The position numbers were made by a program, and so were the translations under genes. Shown piece after piece: positions 39,082 to 48,677 of a stretch of DNA of 64,000 nt. The number at the start of each line of letters is the position of its first letter. Position 1 is the first letter of the stretch. The DNA lies in assembly GCF_000429685.1 (NCBI RefSeq), contig NZ_AUCI01000010.1, positions 62,001 to 126,000 on the forward strand, read 5' to 3'. The stretch is from Salibacterium aidingense DSM 18341 (GTDB taxonomy: Bacteria; Bacillota; Bacilli; Bacillales; Marinococcaceae). Under the pieces are notes generated by a model that was not told the DNA's origin, made no database searches, and worked only from the letters and a program-made list of their open reading frames with translations.

Positions 39082-40014
39082 ATGGATTCCATCCGGTCGT
39101 CTTTAGACCAGTATATGAAAAATCAAAACTGGCGCCGCCGTTATGAAGAGCTGAAAGATGAAGTACTGGCTTATCCTAAAATCCAGTCGTTTCTACAGCA
39201 TCATGAGGAGATCGAGGACACCCAGGTTGAGAACAACATGATGAAATTATTTGAATATAAACGGGAACGTGAAAACTGTGATGCCTGTCCCGGACTGGAG
39301 AATTGTCCGAATATGATGCAGGGGTTTCAGCCGGAACTTTATTCAGAAACAGGACAGATGACTGTACGATATCATCCGTGCCGGCTGAAACAGCAGGAAG
39401 ACGAAAAGAGACGGCAGCAGTCCCTGATCAGAAGTATGTATATTCCAAAAGAAATATTAGAAGCTTCCTTTGACGACATAGATCAGGATCATGCGAGCCG
39501 GCTTTCCGCCAGTAATGCCTGTTTGAAGTTTGCCTTTGAAGCGGAACCGGGAGAAGATGCAACCGGGTTATATATTCATGGCAAATTTGGCGTCGGCAAG
39601 ACATTTATGATTGGAGCGATTGCCAATGAATTAGTGGCCCGTGATATATCATCAATGATCGTCTATGTGCCCGACTTTTTCCGGGAAATGAAACAGGCGC
39701 TGTCGGATGGAACTGTGCAGGAAAAAATGGACGAAGTCAAGAACGCAGAAGTACTTATGCTGGATGACATTGGAGCGGAAACGACCTCCGCGTGGATACG
39801 GGACGACGTACTCGGAGTGATTCTGCATTACCGGCTGATGGAGAAGCTTCCCACGGTTTATACCTCTAATTATGACTACGACGATCTGGAAAACCATCTT
39901 TCGTATTCCCAGAAAGGCGGAATTGAAGAGTTGAAAGCAAAAAGGATTATGGAGCGGATCCGGCACATGACAAAGGAAATTTTTGTGGATGGAAAAAACC
40001 GGCGTGAAATGTAA
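39082..40014 (+). CDS. dnaI: primosomal protein DnaI (helicase loader)
   Basis: AAA+ loader that places the replicative helicase DnaC on DNA. It has 310 residues. The N-terminal helicase-binding domain holds a cysteine cluster (CDACPGLENCPN; YHPCRLKQ) for zinc. Walker A is GKFGVGKT near residue 167 and Walker B is VLMLDDIGAE. The arginine-rich sensor end reads RIMERIRHMTKEI. GAGGTGA precedes the ATG. Confidence 0.96.
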   Translation: MDSIRSSLDQYMKNQNWRRRYEELKDEVLAYPKIQSFLQHHEEIEDTQVENNMMKLFEYKRERENCDACPGLENCPNMMQGFQPELYSETGQMTVRYHPCRLKQQEDEKRRQQSLIRSMYIPKEILEASFDDIDQDHASRLSASNACLKFAFEAEPGEDATGLYIHGKFGVGKTFMIGAIANELVARDISSMIVYVPDFFREMKQALSDGTVQEKMDEVKNAEVLMLDDIGAETTSAWIRDDVLGVILHYRLMEKLPTVYTSNYDYDDLENHLSYSQKGGIEELKAKRIMERIRHMTKEIFVDGKNRREM

Positions 40015-40124
40015 AGATTTGCGAAAGATATCCCTCATGGTTTGATAAATATGGTAAACTGGACAAAAAGGCTAGTAAATCGTGAAAACCATGCATTTAT
40101 TTTCAAAGGCTGGAGGTTTTTATA

Positions 40125-41234
40125 ATGAGCATCGATCCGATTTTAAACAAAGCGTTAAACGGCGAACGCTTAACAACAGAGGACGCCGTGAAGCTGTATG
40201 AAAGTGATGAAGTGGAAAAAATCGGTGCAGCAGCGAATGAGATAACGAAGAAATGGCATCCGGAACCGGAAACGACATTTGTGATCGGCAGGAACGTGAA
40301 CTATACCAACCTTTGCGATACATACTGCCGATTTTGTGCGTTTTACCGCAAGCCCGGTTCTTCGGAAGGATATGTACTGGATGATGAACAGATAATGGAA
40401 AAAATTCAGGAAACCCAGGATGTTGATGGTACGGAAATCCTTATGCAGGGAGGGACCAACCCGGATCTACCCTTCAGCTATTATACAAATCTGTTGAAGA
40501 AGATTAAGGAACGGTTCCCGAATATTACCATGCACTCCTTCTCTCCTTCAGAAATATTTAAAATGTCTGAGGTATCCGGTCTCTCCATAGAAGAAGTATT
40601 AAAAGAACTGCGGGAAGCAGGACTTGATTCGGTGCCGGGCGGCGGTGCAGAAATTTTAACAGAAAAAACCCGTCAGAAAGTAAGCCGTCTTAAATCGTCC
40701 TGGGAAGAATGGATCGAGTGCATGAAAACAGTGAAGAAAGTTGGAATGCATGGGACAGCTACTATGGTAATCGGACTCACGGAAACCTATGAAGAACGGG
40801 CTCTCCATCTGCAGCGTATCCGTGATGCTCAGGACGAGACAAACTGCTTTCTGGCGTTTATTTCCTGGACCTTCCAGCCGGGGAATAACGGAATGAAAGG
40901 GGAGATTATCTCCTCAGAAGGCTATTTGAAAAATGTTGCGATTTCACGGCTGTTCCTGGACAATATTCCAAACTTCCAGTCCTCCTGGGTCACAATGGGA
41001 CCGGTGACCGGAAAGAAATCGCTTGACTTTGGCTGCAATGATTTTGGCAGCACCATGATGGAAGAAAATGTAGTATCGGCTGCAGGGACCACGCATAAAG
41101 TGAACACCAATGAAATTCTGCGGTTGATCCGTGAGACGGGCCGCACCCCAGTACAGCGTGATACAAAATACAATATCCTCCGTCGTTTCGACGGAGAAGC
41201 AACCGCAGAAAAAGATTTCGTTATGCAGAATTAA
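40125..41234 (+). CDS. mqnC: cyclic dehypoxanthinyl futalosine synthase MqnC
   Basis: Radical SAM enzyme of the futalosine route to menaquinone, cyclising dehypoxanthinyl futalosine. It has 369 residues. The iron-sulfur motif CDTYCRFC gives C64, C68 and C71. The following segments AFYRKPGSSEGY, MQGGTNPDLP and DSVPGGGAEIL are typical of MqnC and its CofH/MqnE relatives. B. subtilis instead uses the classical men pathway. GGAGG precedes the ATG. It stands alone, ended by a palindromic terminator. MqnE or CofH would be the alternative reading, less likely from the motifs. Confidence 0.85.
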   Translation: MSIDPILNKALNGERLTTEDAVKLYESDEVEKIGAAANEITKKWHPEPETTFVIGRNVNYTNLCDTYCRFCAFYRKPGSSEGYVLDDEQIMEKIQETQDVDGTEILMQGGTNPDLPFSYYTNLLKKIKERFPNITMHSFSPSEIFKMSEVSGLSIEEVLKELREAGLDSVPGGGAEILTEKTRQKVSRLKSSWEEWIECMKTVKKVGMHGTATMVIGLTETYEERALHLQRIRDAQDETNCFLAFISWTFQPGNNGMKGEIISSEGYLKNVAISRLFLDNIPNFQSSWVTMGPVTGKKSLDFGCNDFGSTMMEENVVSAAGTTHKVNTNEILRLIRETGRTPVQRDTKYNILRRFDGEATAEKDFVMQN

Positions 41235-41249
41235 ATAGGAGAGAGTGAA

Positions 41250-41287
41250 TTCCGAACGATTTCTAGAAATCGTTCGGAAATTTTTTA
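41250..41287 (+). terminator. intrinsic terminator after mqnC, perfect 30-base palindrome
   Basis: The palindrome at 41250-41279 has left arm TTCCGAACGATTTCT and its exact complement as right arm, followed by ATTTTTT. The arm core TTCCGAACGATT recurs in the terminator at 59748-59781. Confidence 0.9.
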
Positions 41288-41526
41288 TCTTACAAATGGG
41301 ATGGTCCCACCCCCCTTTCTTATTTGCAGGGAGTTAAACAAAAGACCGATGTACCTCGGGGACCCGGCGTCAGCGCGGGATACTTATTGAAAATTGCCTT
41401 AACAAAGAACATAAGACTCTCTCTTTTGTTTTTAGGCATGTTTTATCTTTTTTGTCCATACGTATAGTACAGAATGGATGATTCGAAAAGATTTCAACGA
41501 TGCTGGAAGCAAGGGGGAATGGAAGA

Positions 41527-42384
41527 TTGTTTTCCATTGATTTTGACTATGAATCGGATAGTGCCGTCGTATATCACATGTTTACTCAAGATCAGCAGGA
41601 ATGGGAGCGGAAAGGAATTCCTGCTGGAGAGGTCTACAAACATAAAGCTAATGTTCACTGGGATTTTCAAGGCAGTGAAACGCAGTGGCAGGAAAGTCTG
41701 GTGCCTTATCTGGCTGCCAGTTTGAGTGATTATTTGGTGAACGAAAAAGAACTGAAATGGGTGAAAGATTACATTGAACATACGTTTTATTATAAGGACG
41801 AGGCTCCTGCCATTACAGATATTGCCCATTCTCTGCTTAATGGCGAACGTAACGAAGTTCCGGAAACAACGCTTCTCCAGAAACGTAAACATTTTATTTA
41901 CCGGGAAATGGCTGAAGAAATTAAACACCATAAGAAAATTCAATGGCACCCGATGCTTACGTTTCGGTTTGGGACTTATTATCAACTCCTGGTAAAAGCA
42001 GCTTCTGCTGCCATTGATGAATATAAATGGGAGCAGGAATATCAGACTATCGTGGAAGGGTGCCGGCATTACCGGAAACATACGCGGCCGCTTCACTCGG
42101 AAGTCCATATTCTGCTTGAAGAGGAGCCGGTTTTCATCAATGAAGAAAAACAGGTGATCGACGAATGGACCCGCCTGCATTATTTAGAGCCGGAACTTGT
42201 TTTTGAAGATCAGCTTCCCTTTGAATATATGGTTATCAGTCCGGCTGTCAGTCTGTCTCCGGAGAAACTTTTTTTATATGCGGATGAAGAGGATGGCACG
42301 GTCCAGACCCTTGAAATGATCTTTCAGGAACATATGACACTGCTCCCAAAATCGGAATGGCCGCGCCGGAAAAAGAAGGGTTGA
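41527..42384 (+). CDS. ytxC: YtxC-like protein, putative sporulation-related
   Basis: A 285-residue protein of the YtxC family, found next to thrS in spore formers. The biochemical role is unknown. It is mostly alpha-helical and charged, with no signal peptide or transmembrane helix. An ATG at 41500 is in frame but has no ribosome-binding site; the TTG at 41527 follows AAGGGGG at nine to ten bases and fits the family length of about 281. The thrS promoter overlaps its stop codon. Confidence 0.78.
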   Translation: MFSIDFDYESDSAVVYHMFTQDQQEWERKGIPAGEVYKHKANVHWDFQGSETQWQESLVPYLAASLSDYLVNEKELKWVKDYIEHTFYYKDEAPAITDIAHSLLNGERNEVPETTLLQKRKHFIYREMAEEIKHHKKIQWHPMLTFRFGTYYQLLVKAASAAIDEYKWEQEYQTIVEGCRHYRKHTRPLHSEVHILLEEEPVFINEEKQVIDEWTRLHYLEPELVFEDQLPFEYMVISPAVSLSPEKLFLYADEEDGTVQTLEMIFQEHMTLLPKSEWPRRKKKG

Positions 42385-42409
42385 TTTTTTTAAAAGGAAT
42401 CTCTATAAT
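42381..42409 (+). promoter_or_regulatory. SigA promoter of thrS
   Basis: TTGATT (42381-42386), a 17-base spacer and a perfect TATAAT (42404-42409). It overlaps the end of ytxC. Confidence 0.8.
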
Positions 42410-42415
42410 GACATA

Positions 42416-42690
42416 CATGAAAAACCATTACGATGAAAGCGATGAAGAAGGATATGGGAAATCCTGTCTTTCCAACAGAGAGAGAAGCCATGGCTGGAAG
42501 CTTCTAGTTAAGATTTGATTTCTTACCACCTTCGAGCAGCAGCGGGGAACGGATTGCTCCCAAGTAACCGCTGACGATAACCGGAATGTTACTCCGGACT
42601 TGAGATCAAGCTGGCTGTACAGTTTGAAACCAAGGGTGGAACCGCGTAAGTACTGCGCCCCTTTCTTTGAGGAAGGGGCGTTTTTTATGG
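42416..42690 (+). ncRNA. T-box riboswitch leader of thrS
   Basis: The T-box sequence AAGGGTGGAACCGCG (42632-42646) is followed by the terminator CGCCCCTTTC/GGAAGGGGCG (from 42656) and TTTTTT (42681-42686). Upstream lies a stem I-like domain. A threonine ACC triplet at 42525-42527 (CTTACCACC) is the likely specifier. Uncharged tRNA-Thr would stabilise the antiterminator and let thrS be transcribed. Confidence 0.9.
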
Positions 42691-42720
42691 TACATAAGAT
42701 TATTTCAGGAGGAATGGCTC

Positions 42721-44664
42721 GTGGCAAATGAAGTGAATATTACATTTCCCGATGGTAATGTCAAAGCTTTTGAGGAAGGTATCACCACCGAAGACATTGC
42801 AGCCTCTATCAGCCCGGGGCTGAAAAAACAAGCACTTGCAGGCAAATGGAATGGAGAACAGATCGATCTTCGTACTCCTATTTATGCAGATGGTTCTATT
42901 GAAATTATTACAGTGAAACAGGAAGAAGGCCTCGAGATTCTCCGGCACAGTACCGCTCATTTGATGGCTCAGGCGGTAAAGCGGCTGTTCAGTGATGTGA
43001 AACTCGGGGTTGGCCCGGTCATTGAAAACGGGTTTTACTATGACATCGATATGCCGCATCAGCTGACACCAGAGGATCTGCCGGTGATCGAAAAAGAAAT
43101 GAAAAAAATTATCGATGAAAATCTTGAAGTGGTCCGGAAAGAAGTGAGCCGGGAAGAAGCAAAACGGATGTACCGTGAGATCGGCGATTATTTAAAACTG
43201 GAATTGATTGATGACATCCCAGAAGGAGAGCCGGTTTCTATTTACGAGCAGGGCGAATTTTTCGACCTCTGCCGCGGCGTTCATGTTCCGAATACAGCAA
43301 AATTAAAAACATTTAAGCTGATGAGTATTTCAGGGGCCTACTGGCGCGGAGACAGCAATAATAAAATGCTCCAGCGGATTTATGGCACCGCTTTTGAAAA
43401 ACAATCTGAACTGGAAGACTATCTAAAGCGGCTGGAGGAAGCGAAAGAACGTGATCACCGAAAGCTGGGGAAAGAACTTGATATTTTCACCGTTAATCAA
43501 AAAGTTGGACAAGGCCTTCCGCTCTGGCTGCCAAAAGGGGCAACGATCCGACGGACGATTGAGCGCTACATTGTTGATATGGAAGAACGGCTCGGGTATG
43601 AGCATGTCTATACTCCAGTGCTTGGAAGCTCTGAACTTTATAAAACGTCGGGGCACTGGGGCCATTATCAGGATGACATGTTCCCGCCGATGGAAATGGA
43701 CAATGAAACCCTTGTTATCCGTCCAATGAACTGTCCTCATCATATGATGGTATTTAAAAACGAACTGCACAGTTACCGTGATCTGCCGGTCCGTATCGCA
43801 GAACTCGGTATGATGCACCGTTATGAGAAATCCGGAGCCCTTGCCGGACTGCAGCGGGTGCGTGCCATGACACTGAATGACGCCCATATTTTTGCTCGGC
43901 CGGATCAATTGAAAGAAGAATTTATCCGTGTTGTTGAACTTGTGCAGCATGTGTATAAAGATTTCGGCCTGAATGATTATTATTTCCGGCTTTCCTACCG
44001 TGATCCAGAGGATAAAGAAAAATATGTAGACAATGATGAAATGTGGGAGAAAGCTCAGGCGATGCTGAAAGAAGCCATGGACGGCATGGGCGTTGATTAC
44101 GTAGAAGCAGAAGGGGAAGCAGCATTTTACGGCCCAAAATTGGATGTCCAGGTAAAAACAGCACTTGGCAAAGACGAAACATTGTCCACGGTGCAGCTTG
44201 ATTTCCATATGCCCGATCGGTTTGATTTAACGTATATCGGCCAGGACGGGCAGGAACATCGGCCGGTCGTTATCCATCGCGGTATTGTCTCGACCATGGA
44301 ACGTTTTATCGCCTTTTTGCTGGAAGAATATAAAGGGGCTCTGCCGACTTGGCTCGCACCTGTCCAGGCAAAAGTAATCCCTGTTTCTGCTGAAGTTCAT
44401 CTCGATTATGCCAAAAAAGTTGAAGATGAGCTTCGTAGAGCAGGTGTGCGTGTGGAAGTAGATACCCGTGATGAGAAAATCGGTTACAAAATCCGCGAAG
44501 CCCAGACAAAAAAGATTCCTTATATGCTCGTCCTCGGCGACCGTGAAATCGAAGCAGGAGCGGTGAACGTCCGCCGCTACGGCCAGCAGGATTCTGAATC
44601 GATCCAGCTGGAAGAGTTTGTACAGCGGATCAAAGAGGAAATCGACAACCGCCGGCTTGATTAG
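42721..44664 (+). CDS. thrS: threonyl-tRNA synthetase
   Basis: Class II synthetase of 647 residues. Domains in order: TGS, the editing domain with HxxxH (HSTAHLMAQ), the catalytic core with zinc-binding C in MNCPHHMM, and the anticodon-binding domain ([20 protein letters not shown]). GTG start at 42721 behind AGGAGG; codons upstream are open but lie in the leader's terminator. Controlled by the T-box leader. Confidence 0.97.
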   Translation: MANEVNITFPDGNVKAFEEGITTEDIAASISPGLKKQALAGKWNGEQIDLRTPIYADGSIEIITVKQEEGLEILRHSTAHLMAQAVKRLFSDVKLGVGPVIENGFYYDIDMPHQLTPEDLPVIEKEMKKIIDENLEVVRKEVSREEAKRMYREIGDYLKLELIDDIPEGEPVSIYEQGEFFDLCRGVHVPNTAKLKTFKLMSISGAYWRGDSNNKMLQRIYGTAFEKQSELEDYLKRLEEAKERDHRKLGKELDIFTVNQKVGQGLPLWLPKGATIRRTIERYIVDMEERLGYEHVYTPVLGSSELYKTSGHWGHYQDDMFPPMEMDNETLVIRPMNCPHHMMVFKNELHSYRDLPVRIAELGMMHRYEKSGALAGLQRVRAMTLNDAHIFARPDQLKEEFIRVVELVQHVYKDFGLNDYYFRLSYRDPEDKEKYVDNDEMWEKAQAMLKEAMDGMGVDYVEAEGEAAFYGPKLDVQVKTALGKDETLSTVQLDFHMPDRFDLTYIGQDGQEHRPVVIHRGIVSTMERFIAFLLEEYKGALPTWLAPVQAKVIPVSAEVHLDYAKKVEDELRRAGVRVEVDTRDEKIGYKIREAQTKKIPYMLVLGDREIEAGAVNVRRYGQQDSESIQLEEFVQRIKEEIDNRRLD

Positions 44665-44682
44665 GGGCTGTAAAAAACGTTG

Positions 44683-44711
44683 TTGACAGTATCTTTTCCG
44701 TATGGTATCGT
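44683..44711 (+). promoter_or_regulatory. SigA promoter of infC-rpmI-rplT
   Basis: Perfect TTGACA (44683-44688), a 17-base spacer and TATCGT (44706-44711). Confidence 0.8.
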
Positions 44712-44717
44712 GAATAA

Positions 44718-44860
44718 GTGTTTGAACAACCGAAACCAAAGCAAGCAGAAGCGCCCGCTTCTCACCTGACTGACGCATGAAGCTGTTGGCAGGTTATGGT
44801 AATTTCCAGAGAACAAACAGTGGGCGCAGTGTGTAAATTGCGCCTGCTTTTTTTATCTGC
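44718..44860 (+). ncRNA. ribosomal protein L20 leader of the infC operon
   Basis: The leader between the promoter and infC contains the AGAAGCGCCCGCTTCTCACC hairpin typical of the Bacillus L20 leader. It ends in a terminator whose core stem is GGCGCA (44823-44828) with TGCGCC (44839-44844), followed by CTTTTTTT-like sequence. In B. subtilis L20 binds this leader and promotes termination, so the operon is autoregulated. Confidence 0.8.
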
Positions 44861-44922
44861 TGTATCAGAAGTGATACGCAACTGGCTGCTTTGATTCGTA
44901 ATTTTTTTGGAGGTGGCACATT

Positions 44923-45447
44923 ATTCGTAACGATATGAAAGTGAATGATGGAATCCGTGCACGTGAGGTACGCCTCATTGATTCCAATGGCGAACAACTC
45001 GGGGTCAAATCGAAAAACGAAGCGTTGGATCTTGCCGAAAAGGCGGAACTTGATCTTGTACTGGTAGCTCCGAACGCGAAGCCTCCGGTTTGCCGTATTA
45101 TGGACTACGGAAAGTACCGTTTCGAACAGCAGAAGAAAGAAAAAGAGGCCCGCAAGAAACAAAAGGTCATAAATGTGAAAGAAGTACGCTTAAGCCCGAA
45201 TATTGAAGAACATGACTTTAATACAAAATTGCGGAATGCCCGTAAGTTTTTATCAAAAGGCGATAAGGTAAAAGCAGCGATTCGTTTCCGCGGGCGCATG
45301 ATTACCCATTCGGATATTGGTAAAGAAGTGCTCGAACGGATGGCAAAAGAATGCGAAGATGTCGCCACAGTGGAAACGAAGCCGAAGATGGAAGGGCGGA
45401 GCATGTTTCTGATGCTTGCTCCTAAAGCGGAAAAAGAAAACAAGTAA
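44923..45447 (+). CDS. infC: translation initiation factor IF-3
   Basis: Binds the 30S subunit, prevents early 50S joining and checks start-codon fidelity. It has 174 residues. The N-domain contains [19 protein letters not shown], and the linker and C-domain contain [19 protein letters not shown] and [11 protein letters not shown] chose the ATT at 44923: GGAGGTGG is seven bases before it, while the ATG at 44935 is 19 bases from that site. An AUU start is the known self-regulating feature of infC. First gene of infC-rpmI-rplT. Confidence 0.93.
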   Translation: MRNDMKVNDGIRAREVRLIDSNGEQLGVKSKNEALDLAEKAELDLVLVAPNAKPPVCRIMDYGKYRFEQQKKEKEARKKQKVINVKEVRLSPNIEEHDFNTKLRNARKFLSKGDKVKAAIRFRGRMITHSDIGKEVLERMAKECEDVATVETKPKMEGRSMFLMLAPKAEKENK

Positions 45448-45490
45448 TTTGTTTAAACACGAATGTTAGTCTTTGAAGGAGGAACGACTT

Positions 45491-45697
45491 ATGCCTAAAA
45501 TGAAAAACCACAGCGGGGCAGCAAAACGCTTCAAAAAGACAGGAACCGGCAAATTAAAGCGCAGCCATGCTTTTACCAGCCACTTGTTCCGCAACAAGAC
45601 AAAAGATCAGAAGAGACGTTTGGCGAAGTCCGCGCTGGTTGATAAAACCGACCATAAACGTATTGACACACTTCTTCCATATAAGAGAAGAAAGTAA
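45491..45697 (+). CDS. rpmI: ribosomal protein L35
   Basis: A 68-residue, strongly basic large-subunit protein. It has the family start [17 protein letters not shown] and the C-terminal LPYKRRK. GAAGGAGG precedes the ATG at 45491; an in-frame ATG six codons earlier lies before that site. Second gene of the IF3-L35-L20 operon. Confidence 0.97.
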   Translation: MPKMKNHSGAAKRFKKTGTGKLKRSHAFTSHLFRNKTKDQKRRLAKSALVDKTDHKRIDTLLPYKRRK

Positions 45698-45742
45698 TCG
45701 AGCAGGGAACAGGAAGAAATGAAAATGAAGGAGGGATAGACG

Positions 45743-46099
45743 ATGCCAAGAGTAAAAGGCGGTTATGTGGCTCGTCGTCGTCGAAATAAAGTTTTAAATT
45801 TAGCAAAAGGATACCAGGGGTCCCGTCATCGTTTGTTTAAAAACGCGCAGGAACAAGTGATGAAGTCGCTGCAATATGCGTATCGGGACCGCCGTCAGCG
45901 TAAACGCGATTTCCGCAGACTCTGGATTACCCGCATTAATGCGGCTGCCCGTCTGAATGGTCTTTCTTACAGCCGTTTGATGCACGGTCTGAAGCAGGCG
46001 GACATTAACATGAACCGGAAAATGCTGGCGGATTTGGCCGTGAATGATGAAAAAGGATTTGCAGAGCTTGCTGAAAAAGCAAAAGCTAATTTAAAATAA
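45743..46099 (+). CDS. rplT: ribosomal protein L20
   Basis: A 118-residue basic 23S rRNA-binding protein needed early in 50S assembly, and the repressor of its own operon through the leader. Signature ends are [16 protein letters not shown] and the [12 protein letters not shown] stretch. AAGGAGGG precedes the ATG. A near-perfect terminator follows. Confidence 0.98.
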   Translation: MPRVKGGYVARRRRNKVLNLAKGYQGSRHRLFKNAQEQVMKSLQYAYRDRRQRKRDFRRLWITRINAAARLNGLSYSRLMHGLKQADINMNRKMLADLAVNDEKGFAELAEKAKANLK

Positions 46100-46106
46100 T
46101 AAAAGG

Positions 46107-46136
46107 AATAAGCCCGGGCTCTCCCGGGCTTATTTT
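46107..46136 (+). terminator. intrinsic terminator after rplT
   Basis: A 12-base perfect stem AATAAGCCCGGG / CCCGGGCTTATT (46107-46118 and 46123-46134), then TT. Confidence 0.88.
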
Positions 46137-46221
46137 GCATGGATGATAATAAAGAAATTCATTGGATTCACGGATCACTCTGCAAGAGTTGAAGTGTTTC
46201 TAAAGGCAGGAGACGAGGGAA

Positions 46222-46491
46222 ATGCCTTTATTTATTCTGTATTTGCTGGGTATTAATGCTGTGGCCTGGGCTGTAATGGGGTGGGATAAAAGAAAGGCAC
46301 GGCAGCGGAAACGGCGTTTTCGTGAAAGAACGTTATGGATACTTGCCCTCCTTGGTGGAAGCATCGGAATACAGCTTGCCATGATGTCGTTTCATCACAA
46401 AACCCGTCATATTACCTTTAAGCTGGGTGTGCCGTTTCTTTTGGCGGTCCAGGGGGTTATCCTTATTCTTCTTTTTCAGTTTGAAGTATAA
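46222..46491 (+). CDS. ysdA: DUF1294 membrane protein YsdA
   Basis: An 89-residue small membrane protein with two or three helices (FILYLLGINAVAWAVMGW; LWILALLGGSIGIQLAM; VPFLLAVQGVILILLF). The conserved DKRKAxxxxxRxxERTL motif between helices 1 and 2 marks DUF1294. Function unknown. The last 29 bases overlap the end of the convergent ysdB. Confidence 0.88.
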   Translation: MPLFILYLLGINAVAWAVMGWDKRKARQRKRRFRERTLWILALLGGSIGIQLAMMSFHHKTRHITFKLGVPFLLAVQGVILILLFQFEV

Positions 46492-46861
46492 ACTCCTTGA
46501 TGGGACTTTTCCACTCTATTTCAGCATGGGGATACGTATGACGGATTTCCTGTTCGAGAAAAGTGAAATCTCTGAGCTGTAATCCCTGCAGGCGGTCTTT
46601 ATTTTTAACCCAGATGGCAACCGAAATAATATCGAACGCCTTTTCTGTTGTACCAAGGTATTTTTCTCCTTCGAACATTACCCCTTTGTAAGTAATGAGG
46701 AAATTCTTCCGAACATTTTTCGGTTCGTCCAGAAAGTAAAAATTTTTCTTCTCATGAGCAAGTTCAAGCTTCCTTTTGGGATTTAGGATGTATTTTATAA
46801 TCGCGTATATTAGAATTATCAAAGCAATGACTATGAGCGCACGAAGCAGCAGCGCCATCAT
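46463..46861 (-). CDS. ysdB: YsdB, sigma-W-type membrane protein
   Basis: A 132-residue protein with one N-terminal transmembrane helix (ALIVIALIILIYAIIKYIL) and a charged cytoplasmic domain of unknown function. In B. subtilis ysdB belongs to the SigW cell-envelope stress regulon, and a matching ECF promoter is visible upstream here. The start has tandem ATG codons (46861 and 46858) after GGGGAGGAA. Convergent overlap with ysdA by 29 bases. Confidence 0.88.
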   Translation of the reverse strand: MMALLLRALIVIALIILIYAIIKYILNPKRKLELAHEKKNFYFLDEPKNVRKNFLITYKGVMFEGEKYLGTTEKAFDIISVAIWVKNKDRLQGLQLRDFTFLEQEIRHTYPHAEIEWKSPIKEFILQTEKEE

Positions 46862-46914
46862 TCATTCCTCCCCTGTGGAGTGTATTCGACAAAGACCTTT
46901 CTTGAATTATACTA

Positions 46915-46941
46915 TACGGGACAAACATGTTGTTAGTTTCA
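46915..46941 (-). promoter_or_regulatory. ECF (SigW-like) promoter of ysdB
   Basis: On the minus strand TGAAAC (46941-46936), a 17-base spacer and CGTA (46918-46915), about 54 bases before the start codon. The SigW consensus is TGAAAC-N16-CGTA; the spacer here is one base longer. It lies in the divergent gap with the dUTPase gene. Confidence 0.62.
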
Positions 46942-46977
46942 TTGTAATGGAAAATGAATGAGAAGGGAAAAGATAAA

Positions 46978-47457
46978 ATGAAGCAATTATTTTCCATTCA
47001 GCGTCAGCTGGATGACCGAATACTCCGCCAGCACAGCCTGAACCGGGACGCGATTTATGCCGATAAAATGCTGGCTCTTCAGGTGGAAATCGGAGAATTA
47101 GCTAATGAGACCCGTTGTTTTAAATATTGGAGTAAAAAACCAGCCTCCGATCCCGAAGTCATTTTGGAAGAGTACGTGGATGGCCTGCATTTTATATTGT
47201 CGCTTGGTATTGACGGAGGCTGGGAAGACGTCCCGGAGCGTAAAACGAAAGCGGTTCCGACACTAACGGATCAGTTTCATTATATATATAATGCGGCAGC
47301 GGTCCTCCATAACGAATTTACGGAAGAACACTTTTTCATTCTATTTCAGGAGTATCTGGAACTAGGCCGTCTTCTCGGCTTTACAGAAAAAGAAATCGAA
47401 GCCTCCTATCTCCGTAAAAACAGCGCGAATCATCAGAGACAGGAAGAGGGATATTAG
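46978..47457 (+). CDS. dimeric all-alpha dUTP diphosphatase
   Basis: Hydrolyses dUTP to dUMP, keeping uracil out of DNA and feeding thymidylate synthesis. It has 159 residues, of the MazG-related dUTPase-2 family. The metal-binding helices show the ExxE pattern in QVEIGELANETRCFKYW and ExxxD in LEEYVDGLHF. Upstream in-frame codons to 46954 are open, but AGAAGGGA favours the ATG at 46978. Divergent from ysdB. Confidence 0.85.
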   Translation: MKQLFSIQRQLDDRILRQHSLNRDAIYADKMLALQVEIGELANETRCFKYWSKKPASDPEVILEEYVDGLHFILSLGIDGGWEDVPERKTKAVPTLTDQFHYIYNAAAVLHNEFTEEHFFILFQEYLELGRLLGFTEKEIEASYLRKNSANHQRQEEGY

Positions 47458-47532
47458 CTTCGTTTGTGTATCGAAATATTGGGCAATATAGTAAAATGAG
47501 GATGCATTACATAGTTAAAGGAGGAACGTATA

Positions 47533-48612
47533 TTGGATCAAATAACGCAGATGTTAAAAGAACTGACGGATGCTAATGGTATCCCGGGGAATGAAAAAGA
47601 AGCCCGGGAGGTCATGAAAAAGCATATTTCGCCTTATGCAGATGAAGTGACCACGGACCATCTCGGCAGTCTGATCGCGAAGAAAACAGGGAAAGCCGGC
47701 GGTCCGAAAATTATGATGACCGGGCATCTCGACGAAATTGGTTTTATGATTACCCAGATCGATGACAAAGGATTTTTGAAGTTTCAGACGGTCGGCGGCT
47801 GGTGGAGCCAGGTGATGCTCGCCCAACGGGTGAATATTATGACTTCAAAAGGAAATATTACCGGCGTGATCGGTTCGAAACCACCTCACATTTTAACAGC
47901 GGAACAGCGTAAAAAAGCGGTGGAGATAAAGGATATGTTTATTGATATCGGTGCGTCCAGCAGAGAGGAGGCGGAAAGTTTCGGTGTCCGTCCTGGAGAC
48001 TCTGTGGTCCCGGTTTGTGATTTTACCATCATGAATAATGAAAAATTGATGATGGCGAAAGCCTGGGATAACCGAATCGGCTGTGCCATTGCGATTGAAG
48101 CGATGAAACGACTGCAGAATGAGGAACATGCCAATGAAGTGTACGGAGTCGGCGCGGTTCAGGAGGAAGTCGGTTTACGCGGCGCAAAAACTTCCGCAGC
48201 CAAAATTGAACCTGATATCGGTTTTGCGGTAGATGTCGGAATTGCCGGGGATACTCCGGGAATCACCGAAAACGATGCGAAGGCTGAAATTGGCAAAGGT
48301 CCTCAGGTTCTTGTGTTTGACCGATCTATGGTATCTCATAAAGGCCTGCGGGACTTTGTTACCGAGACTGCGGAAAAGCATGAGATTCCTTTTCAATTTG
48401 ACGCCATGAGCGGCGGGGCCACGGATGCCGGATCGATTCATTTGTCCGGTGAGGGAGTCCCCAGCTTAGCTATTACCGTACCAACCCGGTATATTCACAC
48501 TCATGCGGCGATTCTCCACTGGGACGACTTTGAACATACGGTGCAGTTGTTTGTGGAAATAATTAAGGGACTGGATGCGGAAAAGGTAAAAGAAATCACC
48601 TATGATTCGTAA
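47533..48612 (+). CDS. ysdC: M42 family metallo-aminopeptidase YsdC
   Basis: Cytosolic, probably oligomeric (TET-like) aminopeptidase of 359 residues. Metal and catalytic regions: GHLDEIGF with the first His/Asp, [11 protein letters not shown] with the bridging Asp, [10 protein letters not shown] with the catalytic Glu pair, and the late [11 protein letters not shown] histidine. Annotated as glutamyl aminopeptidase or cellulase M in homologues; true substrates are peptides. TTG start after AAAGGAGGAACG. Confidence 0.93.
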   Translation: MDQITQMLKELTDANGIPGNEKEAREVMKKHISPYADEVTTDHLGSLIAKKTGKAGGPKIMMTGHLDEIGFMITQIDDKGFLKFQTVGGWWSQVMLAQRVNIMTSKGNITGVIGSKPPHILTAEQRKKAVEIKDMFIDIGASSREEAESFGVRPGDSVVPVCDFTIMNNEKLMMAKAWDNRIGCAIAIEAMKRLQNEEHANEVYGVGAVQEEVGLRGAKTSAAKIEPDIGFAVDVGIAGDTPGITENDAKAEIGKGPQVLVFDRSMVSHKGLRDFVTETAEKHEIPFQFDAMSGGATDAGSIHLSGEGVPSLAITVPTRYIHTHAAILHWDDFEHTVQLFVEIIKGLDAEKVKEITYDS

Positions 48613-48628
48613 GCTCGAAAACGAATCA

Positions 48629-48659
48629 GGCTCCCGGCTATTCTCCGGCCGGGAGCTTG
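48629..48659. terminator. terminator between ysdC and sspI
   Basis: GCTCCCGGC pairs with GCCGGGAGC around an eight- to ten-base loop, followed by TTGATTTGATTT. The two flanking genes converge on it. Confidence 0.75.
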
Positions 48660-48677
48660 ATTTGATTTGTACTGGTG

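Noticed and set aside
42428-42727. Minus-strand frame across the thrS leader
   Set aside because: The region is a T-box RNA on the plus strand; the frame is a by-product of its structure.
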